In this document: positions 6,113 to 11,623 of the stretch, piece after piece | Layout of the letters: each line of letters starts with the position of its first letter | How positions within the stretch are numbered: position 1 is the stretch's first letter | Assembly (NCBI GenBank): GCA_026389695.1 | Contig: JAPLHI010000035.1 | Coordinates: forward strand, 1-11,623 | Source: Chloroflexota bacterium | GTDB taxonomy: Bacteria > Chloroflexota > Dehalococcoidia > GIF9 > UBA5629 | Length of the DNA stretch: 11,623 nucleotides | Direction of reading: 5' to 3' | Translations under genes and position numbers: made by a program | Notes under the pieces: model-generated | Told to the model about the DNA's origin: nothing | What the model saw: only the letters and a program-made list of their open reading frames with translations | Databases searched by the model: none

Positions 6113-7076
6113 CGACCCTTACACAGATATTCCCAACCAGATTGGTGAATCAGAGGCGATTATCGGAGTCATGGAAGAAGTGGTCGCCGTCAGGAAAGCT
6201 CTTATCAAACTTGGACACATAGTGCAACAGGTCCCGCTGCACAGGCCGCTGGACGAGGCAAGAAATACTCTTCAAACAATTCGGGCTGACCTTATATTCA
6301 ATATCTTCGAGGGCTTTGATGATGACCCCACATCGGAACCTGTAATCGCTCGCTGGATGGAAGATCTGAAAATCCGTTTTACAGGCAACCCTTCCCACGT
6401 ACTCGCGCTGACACTCGATAAGGTCCAGACAAAGTTAGTCCTGAACACGGTCGGCATTAAAACGCCGCTATACCAGGTACTAAATCTTGATATAGTTACG
6501 CACTTTAACCTGGAATTCCCCTGCATCGTAAAGCCAAAAAGTGAAGACGCCAGTCACGGACTGCTGCCGGAAAGCGTGGTCTATAATATGCAGCAACTCG
6601 CAAACCAGGTTGAACGTGTCAGCAGCAATTTCGGTGGTAGTGCCCTGGTGGAAGAATTTATAGATGGCAGGGAGTTCAATGCCTCCATACTGGGGAATGA
6701 TCAACTATCATTGGTCGAAATTTCTGAAATCACATATTCACTCCCGCCTGAGTTGCCCAGGCTTCTTACCTTTGAATCCAAGTGGTTTGAGGAAACAGAA
6801 TATTACGCAGGGACCGGGGTGACCTGTCCCGCCCCGATCGACAGCGGGTTAAGGAAAACTATCACTGATATAGTGCTTACGGGTTGTAAAGCTGTAGGCT
6901 GCAGGGGTTATGCCCGTGTGGATATGCGCCAGGACTCCAGAGGCGATATCAAAGTGCTTGAAATCAATGCCAATCCTGATATATCTCCCGATCTGGGAAT
7001 CGCCCGCCAGGCGGGGGCTATCGGCCTGACGTACACACAGCTTATTGAAAAAATTGTAAGCCTCGCGCTTGAGTGA
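6084..7076 (+). CDS. ATP-grasp ligase 2, divergent D-Ala-D-Ala ligase-like paralogue
   Basis: This 330-residue paralogue of the preceding ligase shares its layout at low identity: IRFTGNPSHVLALTLDKVQTK, VKPKSEDASHGL (Lys150 and Lys152 region), LVEEFIDGREFNASILGN, and a metal site in LEINANPDISPDLG (Glu293, Asn295, Asn297). It should be another carboxylate-amine ligase. The end of the active site differs from ligase 1: NANPDISPD replaces NPLPGLNPE, and EDASHG replaces EGSSKG. This suggests a different acceptor or a second addition step. I chose the ATG at 6084 because it gives the expected first strand (SLKVAIIYN). A TTG at 6054 would only add ten residues read through the end of ligase 1. The 29-bp overlap upstream and the 3-bp gap to the acetyltransferase point to a single transcript. 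The Ddl N-terminal signature is absent here as well. Confidence 0.84.
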   Translation: MSLKVAIIYNDPYTDIPNQIGESEAIIGVMEEVVAVRKALIKLGHIVQQVPLHRPLDEARNTLQTIRADLIFNIFEGFDDDPTSEPVIARWMEDLKIRFTGNPSHVLALTLDKVQTKLVLNTVGIKTPLYQVLNLDIVTHFNLEFPCIVKPKSEDASHGLLPESVVYNMQQLANQVERVSSNFGGSALVEEFIDGREFNASILGNDQLSLVEISEITYSLPPELPRLLTFESKWFEETEYYAGTGVTCPAPIDSGLRKTITDIVLTGCKAVGCRGYARVDMRQDSRGDIKVLEINANPDISPDLGIARQAGAIGLTYTQLIEKIVSLALE

Positions 7077-7079
7077 AAC

Positions 7080-7556
7080 ATGCCAATAAAAATTAGAGCC
7101 ATGAAACCCTCTGACAAGTTGGGCATCATGGAAATACTAAAAGTTACAGAGGCGTTTACAACCGAAGAGGTGAACGTCGCCGAGGAAGTTATTGATGCCT
7201 ACCTGGCCGATATACATGGTTCGGGATACTATATCTATGTGGCAGAGTCTGCAGGTCATATTCTGGGCTATCTCTGTTATGGGCCTACACCTATGACTCA
7301 AGGCACCTGGGATTACTACTGGATGGCTACGGCACCCGAACACAGGGGAAAGGGGATCGGCAGCACGCTTTTGAAGCTGGCAGAGCAAACCGTCCGAGAA
7401 GCTGACGGACGTATGATCCTCATAGAAACCTCGTCCAATCCCCACTACTCCCCAGCCAGAAATCTTTACCATTCACTGGGTTATGAGATTATCAGCACAA
7501 TCCCCGATTTTTATTCCGTCGGTGACGATAAAATAACGTTTAGAAAAACGTTGTAA
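7080..7556 (+). CDS. GNAT-family N-acetyltransferase
   Basis: This 158-residue single-domain GNAT protein should transfer an acetyl group from acetyl-CoA to an amine. The acetyl-CoA loop is HRGKGIGSTLL (Arg89 to Gly94), after the strand WDYYWMATAPE. The end has ETSSNPHYSPARNLYHSLGYE and a final IPDFYSVGDDKITFRKTL, a distinctive tail of this subfamily. It is much shorter than AblB, the beta-lysine acetyltransferase that accompanies lysine aminomutase in archaea and Bacillus, and does not look like it. It lies 3 bp after ligase 2 and has only a weak GAGTGA site, so it is likely translated by coupling. By context it may cap an amino group of a beta-lysine conjugate, or inactivate the product as self-protection. 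The substrate cannot be read from the sequence. Confidence 0.87.
   Translation: MPIKIRAMKPSDKLGIMEILKVTEAFTTEEVNVAEEVIDAYLADIHGSGYYIYVAESAGHILGYLCYGPTPMTQGTWDYYWMATAPEHRGKGIGSTLLKLAEQTVREADGRMILIETSSNPHYSPARNLYHSLGYEIISTIPDFYSVGDDKITFRKTL
7535..7552. repeat. Short inverted repeat overlapping the end of the GNAT gene
   Basis: AACGTTT (7535-7541) and AAACGTT (7546-7552) form a 7-bp inverted repeat with a 4-nt centre, covering the last codons of the acetyltransferase gene and ending 10 bp before the -10 of the nucleotidase. It could be an operator, or simply AT-rich chance. Confidence 0.3.
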
Positions 7557-7562
7557 AACGTA

Positions 7563-7568
7563 TATAAT
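7563..7568 (+). promoter_or_regulatory. -10 element for the nucleotidase gene
   Basis: A consensus TATAAT lies 29 bp before the nucleotidase start, and an AGGAG ribosome site (7586-7590) stands 7 nt before its ATG. A -35 at 17 bp spacing (TTAGAA, 7540-7545) is poor, matching three of six bases. This suggests the nucleotidase can be transcribed separately from the kamA operon, with a short leader. Confidence 0.45.
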
Positions 7569-7597
7569 AGTTCCAACTGAACTCCAGGAGAAGTATC

Positions 7598-9427
7598 ATG
7601 AAGTTATTACGTGCTACCAAACTACGATACACGACACTTATTTTAATATTAATTGTACTAGTCACCAGCATTTCCTGCTCAGCATCCGGGTCTACAGAAA
7701 AGCCACTTAAGGAAATCATTACAGGGCCGCTTACCATCACAGTCGCCCATGTAAACGATACTCATTCATATGTACTGGCATACAATTTCCTGCTGAAATA
7801 TAACGGCATCACTGCGCTAACATCGGTAGGTGGCTACGGATTGCTCATGTCCGCAGTTGAAGATCTGCGCAGTAAAGAGAAAAATGTTCTGTTGCTGCAC
7901 GCCGGAGACGTCATGGATGGCACCTTCTGGACGCCTATATTTGAGGGGATTGCTGACTGTGATGCTATGAACGCAATACGTTTTGATGCGATGACCCTGG
8001 GAAACCACGAGTTTAACCATGGACTCCAACAGGCAGCAAATTTTATTACAAGAGCAAAATTTCCAGTCCTTGCAGCCAATTTGGATGTTTCCAACGAGCC
8101 TTTACTGGACGGCAAAGTCAAACCGTATATTGTAGCCGAATTCGAGGGCCAAAAAATCGGCATCATCGGGCTCATTACCCCGGATACAACTTTTCTTTCC
8201 TACCCGGGAAAAAACATTATATTTCTGGATCCCGAATTGACAGCAAGGGAATATATTTCCCAGCTCAACGAACAGGGCATCAATAAGATAATTATTGTAT
8301 CCCACCTGGGCTATGAGCCCGACCTCACGCTGGCAAAATCAGTAAGCGGAATCGATATCATCGTCGGAGGTCATTCTCACACGTTCATGGGAGGGCAGCA
8401 GTTTGAACAGCTCGGGTTGAAACCCGATATGCCATATCCAGTAGAACTAACAGGGCCCACAGGTGATAGGGTATTGATAGTACACGCCTGGGAATATAAC
8501 CGGCTGCTTGGCGAAATAAAACTGGATTTTGACGAAAAGGGGATTATCAAGAACTATAGCGGCCAGCCGATCATCTATATGACACCGCAGTTTGAAGTTG
8601 AAGATACTGTCGGCTGGTTTCATCTATGCCCATGCCGGCCTGAATTCGGTACAATCATGGAACAAATTAATAAGAACCCGAGCATAAAAATTTATTTCGA
8701 AAACCCTGAGATGGTTAAAGTATTGCAACCATATATTAACCAGGTATCCTCGGATGTAAATACAGTCGTCGCAACAGCCGATGAAAACTTATATCACGGA
8801 CGAAATAAAGGTCCGGGTCCAATCATTGCAGATGCCTTCCTATGGAGTGCACGCAAGGTAAATCCGGGTGTCCATTTGGCCCTGTACGATAGCTTCAATA
8901 TACGCTCAGATATCTATAAAGGAGCTGTCACGGTAAATGACATAAACACACTGTTACCTCTACAACAAAGCCTGGTAACTATTACACTGAAAGGCAACCT
9001 GCTGAAGACATTTATTGAGAAGGCAATGGACCCATATCTCAAGCTCAATGTACCTGCCCCCTGCTTTGAGATAGCCGGTTTTAAAATGACGGTTGATATG
9101 TCGTGTGCGTGCAATACAAATGATCGTATTATCGGGCTCGAGGTTCTTAACAAGGACGGTAACTATGAGCCGCTGAACATGGATGGTGAATACACAATTG
9201 TTACTACCGATTGTCTTGTTGATAGAGGCATCGCATCGGTTGTAAATAAGCTACGCTGGATGGGCACACTTGCCGATTCCTTCCAGGGTATAATTAAAAA
9301 TTATATCAAGCTGCAAGACCTGGGCATCAAGGACACTGATGCCATGACCGATTACCTCAAAGTCCAGAAAAACCTGAAAAATGTAACCGAGGAGAGGGCA
9401 GTCGTAATAGAGGCTTCCACAAAGTAA
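7598..9427 (+). CDS. Exported 5'-nucleotidase / 2',3'-cyclic phosphodiesterase-family metallophosphatase, probable lipoprotein
   Basis: This 609-residue protein resembles UshA-type enzymes, which hydrolyse extracellular nucleotides to nucleoside and phosphate. A basic and hydrophobic N-terminus ends in SISC (Cys27), a slightly atypical lipobox, so it is probably membrane-anchored outside the cell. The two-metal phosphatase domain shows VNDTHS (Asp54, His56), AGDVMDGT (Asp104, Asp107), LGNHEFNHG (Asn136, His137), VSHLGY, and VGGHSHT (His259, His261). The C-terminal nucleotidase domain has GPIIADAFLW, the VNDINTLLPLQQSLVTITLKG segment and FEIAGFKMTVD. Between the domains lies an insertion with a Cys-x-Cys pair (344, 346), and the C-terminal domain holds a second pair (503, 505). 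These look like additions to the family pattern. The gene has its own strong ribosome site. Phosphate or nucleoside salvage is the likely role, with no evident link to the kamA operon. Confidence 0.9.
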   Translation: MKLLRATKLRYTTLILILIVLVTSISCSASGSTEKPLKEIITGPLTITVAHVNDTHSYVLAYNFLLKYNGITALTSVGGYGLLMSAVEDLRSKEKNVLLLHAGDVMDGTFWTPIFEGIADCDAMNAIRFDAMTLGNHEFNHGLQQAANFITRAKFPVLAANLDVSNEPLLDGKVKPYIVAEFEGQKIGIIGLITPDTTFLSYPGKNIIFLDPELTAREYISQLNEQGINKIIIVSHLGYEPDLTLAKSVSGIDIIVGGHSHTFMGGQQFEQLGLKPDMPYPVELTGPTGDRVLIVHAWEYNRLLGEIKLDFDEKGIIKNYSGQPIIYMTPQFEVEDTVGWFHLCPCRPEFGTIMEQINKNPSIKIYFENPEMVKVLQPYINQVSSDVNTVVATADENLYHGRNKGPGPIIADAFLWSARKVNPGVHLALYDSFNIRSDIYKGAVTVNDINTLLPLQQSLVTITLKGNLLKTFIEKAMDPYLKLNVPAPCFEIAGFKMTVDMSCACNTNDRIIGLEVLNKDGNYEPLNMDGEYTIVTTDCLVDRGIASVVNKLRWMGTLADSFQGIIKNYIKLQDLGIKDTDAMTDYLKVQKNLKNVTEERAVVIEASTK

Positions 9428-9450
9428 TTCCTAATTATATGTAGACCCCT

Positions 9451-10617
9451 TTGCATAAAGAAAACGACGATATCATTGTCAACCTGACAGTAACTCCGCG
9501 TTGCTATGCGCGGTGTCAAGGTTGCATAAACGGTTCACTCGCGTTTGATAAATTTGATGCCGGTGCTTTAGCAAACTTGGAATGCGACCCGGAGCGAGAT
9601 GCGGCGTTGGTTGTGGCCATAGCAGAGAAATATCCGGATCAGGATATTACATTATGTTTTTATGGTGGAGAACCGTTCCTCGATCCTGACCGGATGAATC
9701 GCGTCTGTGCCATTCTTAAAAAATCGCCCTCCGGCAGCCGAGTCCGGTACATGGTCTACACAAATGGTGAACTTATTGCAGATGCTATTGGGAAATACCC
9801 GGAGCTTGTCCAAAGTATATGGCTTTATTCCATTTCTATTGATGGTAGTTCAGCGCAGCACGAGCGTGTCAGGCCCGGTACCAACCTCAGCAAGATCATC
9901 TATAGCCTTGAACGACTGCGGCAGGTCTACAGCGGTGATATTTTGGTGTGGAGCACACTGCGGGAAGAGCAGTCATTACTTGATTGTTACAATCAGTTTT
10001 TGTCTATGTACCGTCATGGGCTATCAGATCATTTCTTCTGGCATTGGGCTGATACCAGGCAGCCTTTTAACGACTTTAAAAACTATTCAGCCAAGTACGA
10101 AATTGAGCTTGAGCAGGTAATGAGACAGTATGTATCATGGCTTTCAGACGGTGAAATTCTTCCCATATCTCACATCAACGAGCTTGTCCTGTATTTCCTC
10201 GAAAAAAAGCAGCGCGGCCATACAGCCTGCGCCGTGGAACTGGCACAAAATTACGATATTCTGGGCGGGACGGTGCATGCCTGCGCCGATCTTCCCGCTT
10301 CTTTCAATGCTTTTAGCTCGCATGGGTGTATTGATATACCGGCAAACAAGCTTCAGTCCCTCATTGAGTATAAACAGAAGCTCGGCTGCTATCGTTGCGG
10401 TGTGCACTGGTACTGCGGTGGCCGCTGCCCGGTGCAGATGCTTGCCGGATCACCTGAAAGGACTTTGCAGATCTGCAAATTAATGCACATTCATGTTAAT
10501 ACCGTAAAAAACCATATTGGTTATATACGTAAAATGCTGCAAAAACATCACATCAGCCATCAACAGCTATTTGACAGCTCAGCGTTCATCACGCGGTATA
10601 CGGATGTGGTACCGTAA
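9451..10617 (+). CDS. Radical SAM/SPASM domain protein, possible peptide or protein maturase
   Basis: This 388-residue radical SAM enzyme has three predicted Fe-S sites. The SAM cluster motif is CYARCQGC (Cys18, Cys22, Cys25), followed by CFYGGEPFLD (Gly72 to Pro75) and SISIDGSS. The C-terminus fits the SPASM pattern exactly: Cys260-x12-Gly273-x4-Cys278, then Cys313-x2-Cys316-x5-Cys322-x3-Cys326, and Cys342 after a gap, enough to bind two auxiliary clusters. SPASM enzymes modify peptides (RiPP maturases, PqqE-like) or sulfatases (anSME). No sulfatase or clear precursor peptide is visible nearby, so the substrate is unknown. An in-frame stop at 9442 leaves TTG at 9451 as the only start ahead of the cluster motif. 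No Shine-Dalgarno sequence precedes it, so translation may be coupled to the nucleotidase stop 23 bp upstream. About 45 residues follow the last cysteine, rich in His and Lys. Confidence 0.88.
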   Translation: MHKENDDIIVNLTVTPRCYARCQGCINGSLAFDKFDAGALANLECDPERDAALVVAIAEKYPDQDITLCFYGGEPFLDPDRMNRVCAILKKSPSGSRVRYMVYTNGELIADAIGKYPELVQSIWLYSISIDGSSAQHERVRPGTNLSKIIYSLERLRQVYSGDILVWSTLREEQSLLDCYNQFLSMYRHGLSDHFFWHWADTRQPFNDFKNYSAKYEIELEQVMRQYVSWLSDGEILPISHINELVLYFLEKKQRGHTACAVELAQNYDILGGTVHACADLPASFNAFSSHGCIDIPANKLQSLIEYKQKLGCYRCGVHWYCGGRCPVQMLAGSPERTLQICKLMHIHVNTVKNHIGYIRKMLQKHHISHQQLFDSSAFITRYTDVVP

Positions 10618-10656
10618 CCTGTTCACAATTTCCAAAAAAATGATGGTGGAAAAATG

Positions 10657-10686
10657 TTGCTTTATAAGAACATATGATTGTATCAT
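10657..10686 (+). promoter_or_regulatory. Possible promoter before the DUF5752 gene
   Basis: TTGCTT (10657-10662) and TATCAT (10681-10686) are 18 bp apart in the 108-bp gap after the radical SAM gene. The -10 matches five of six bases and the -35 only three. Read-through from the radical SAM gene is equally possible. Confidence 0.3.
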
Positions 10687-10725
10687 AGAAATAGCAGCGG
10701 AAATGTGAGGTGAAAGGAGACAAAC

Positions 10726-11028
10726 ATGACTATAAGAACTAAAGAGGATGCTCAGAGAGTCTTAAGACATGTACCGGATGAAAAACGTTTTTATTGCCAC
10801 GATGGCAAAATATTGAACAATATCTACGAATTAAAGATTGCTCTGGAGAAAATGAGCGACCACACATATAATCATCACGTCACAGATGAAAAGAATGATT
10901 TTACGCGCTGGGTCCGTGATGTTCTCGGGGATGACAAGCTCTCGCACGACCTGGCAAAATCCCCAAATCCCAAGGAAGCATCTAAAATCGTAGCCGAAAG
11001 GATTTCTTGGCTACAGGCCAGGGCTTGA
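10726..11028 (+). CDS. DUF5752 family protein
   Basis: This 100-residue cytoplasmic protein has no signal peptide or membrane segment. It matches the uncharacterised DUF5752 pattern as I remember it: an N-terminal TKEDAQRVLRHVPDEKRFYCHDG block with Cys24-His25-Asp26-Gly27, a helix ending LEKMSDHTYNHHV, then EKNDFTRWVRDVLGDDKL, and a C-terminal helix with KEASKIVAERISWL. No enzymatic function is known to me. The Cys-His-Asp and double-His positions could bind a metal, but this is speculation. An excellent AAAGGAG site (10713-10719) lies 6 nt before the ATG, in contrast to its poorly initiated upstream neighbour. The gene follows the SPASM enzyme by 108 bp and precedes an unrecognised repeat protein by 39 bp. 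Confidence 0.82.
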   Translation: MTIRTKEDAQRVLRHVPDEKRFYCHDGKILNNIYELKIALEKMSDHTYNHHVTDEKNDFTRWVRDVLGDDKLSHDLAKSPNPKEASKIVAERISWLQARA

Positions 11029-11067
11029 TACAATAATAATTGAAAGGTTAACGGACAGACATCTCAC

Positions 11068-11623
11068 GTGACTGTAGCTTATACTCCTAAAGATGTTGCA
11101 TTAGACGTTGTAGCTATTGCTCTTATACTGGCACCAGAACCATTTACTACACCGGTAGGTATTAGCCTCCTTTGTCGCAAAAGGGGTAGCAATGCGTCCG
11201 AACCAAGGAAGCCGCTGCACAACTACCCTGAATACGTTTACAAGGTTGAAAATATTCGTGGCAGAACCATCACTTATGAAGCCAGGACTATTCATCCAGG
11301 CCAACTGCCGCTACCTGAACTAAACCGCCCTGCGGTCAAGATTAAACCCAGGGAAGAGTTTATTTTAAGCCGTATACCGGCCGAAAAAAGTTCGGCGCAG
11401 ACCACCACCAAACTACCCCCTTATGTTAAGGTACACCATACAATAATCAAGCCACCGCATATATACGCGAATGAAGCACCCAGGTTTATACCGGGCGAGA
11501 CCATTCACCATGAACTACGACCATTATCTCAGGCCATTCCCGTGGTCAGAAAGGCAGAACCCGATATCAAGGTACATCACACAATTGAAAACAGCCCGGG
11601 TTATATCAGGTCTCAGTCAAGAG
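11068..11623 (+). CDS. Unrecognised Pro/His-rich repeat protein (3' truncated, GTG start)
   Basis: The frame opens after a stop at 11041 and stays open for 185 codons to the window edge. GTG at 11068 is the first usable start. The only ribosome-like site (AAAGG at 11044-11047) is about 20 nt upstream, so the start is uncertain. I do not recognise the family. Residues ~9-35 are hydrophobic (VALDVVAIALILAPEPF... to GISLLC) and could be a membrane or buried segment; KRG follows. The remainder is polar, rich in Pro, His and Lys, with degenerate repeats: VKVHHTII (120-127) and IKVHHTIE (167-174) are 47 residues apart, with ETIHH (144-148) between them and a related RTIHPG earlier. The absence of stops over 556 bases and the in-frame amino-acid repeats support real coding. 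It could be a structural or surface protein, or a substrate of the nearby SPASM enzyme. Confidence 0.6.
   Translation, partial: MTVAYTPKDVALDVVAIALILAPEPFTTPVGISLLCRKRGSNASEPRKPLHNYPEYVYKVENIRGRTITYEARTIHPGQLPLPELNRPAVKIKPREEFILSRIPAEKSSAQTTTKLPPYVKVHHTIIKPPHIYANEAPRFIPGETIHHELRPLSQAIPVVRKAEPDIKVHHTIENSPGYIRSQSR
11425..11586 (+). repeat. 141-bp (47-codon) spaced repeat within the C-terminal partial gene
   Basis: The DNA at 11425-11445 and at 11566-11586 encodes VKVHHTI and IKVHHTI. AAGGTACA is identical in both copies, and the following bases differ mainly by silent-type changes (CACCATACA against CATCACACA). The exact 141-bp offset keeps the frame, as expected for an old tandem duplication within a repetitive protein. 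Confidence 0.5.

Noticed and set aside
5093..7076. Annotation of the two ATP-grasp genes as peptidoglycan D-alanine-D-alanine ligases
   Set aside because: The N-terminal Ddl signature is absent from both, they are a divergent pair, and they are locked between kamA and an acetyltransferase without any cell-wall gene nearby.
10517..10708. 63-residue plus-strand frame at the end of the SPASM gene, considered as a RiPP precursor
   Set aside because: It begins with TTG inside the SPASM gene, has no ribosome site and no leader/core pattern; two-thirds of it overlaps or directly trails the larger gene in another frame.

Overview
The window reads as a chromosomal segment of an anaerobic, medium-GC bacterium. 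I would guess a Chloroflexi (Dehalococcoidia-like) lineage, but this is an impression and not a proof. It rests on a fibronectin-like surface protein with a C-terminal membrane anchor, an unfused DRE-TIM acyltransferase of the homocitrate / Re-citrate synthase kind, two radical SAM enzymes (one with three Fe-S sites), a DUF5752 protein and several predicted lipoproteins. There is no rRNA, tRNA, CRISPR array, transposase or phage gene, so the window looks like ordinary chromosome with some accessory biosynthetic content.

Layout. (1) 1-303: C-terminal end of a cell-surface protein, followed by a GC-rich terminator hairpin. (2) 370-1722: an inverted repeat, an extended -10 promoter and a citrate/homocitrate/isopropylmalate-synthase-like gene. 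(3) 1834-2631, minus strand: a TPR lipoprotein, convergent with the previous gene. It is divergent from (4) 2771-3505: an AlkD-type DNA glycosylase. (5) 3506-3770: a 265-bp AT-rich gap holding a near-consensus sigma-70-type promoter. (6) 3771-7556: a tight four-gene operon of KamA lysine 2,3-aminomutase, two different ATP-grasp ligases of the D-Ala-D-Ala ligase superfamily, and a small GNAT acetyltransferase. (7) 7598-9427: an exported 5'-nucleotidase-family metallophosphoesterase. (8) 9451-10617: a radical SAM/SPASM protein. (9) 10726-11028: a DUF5752 protein. (10) 11068 to the window end: the start of an unrecognised Pro/His-rich protein with an internal 47-residue repeat; it carries a GTG start and runs off the edge.

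How the genes work together. The clearest unit is the KamA-ligase-ligase-GNAT operon. KamA retains the two aspartates that recognise lysine, so the first product should be beta-lysine. Two carboxylate-amine ligases and an acetyltransferase follow, with gaps or overlaps of 23 bp, -29 bp and 3 bp. The inferred output is a small acetylated and/or peptidyl beta-lysine compound, such as a compatible solute, a di- or tripeptide or a secondary metabolite. This differs from the known two-gene N-epsilon-acetyl-beta-lysine route (ablA/ablB), and I consider it the best candidate for an undescribed system here. A second area to examine is the SPASM enzyme, which has no obvious substrate gene, sitting next to DUF5752 and the repeat protein.
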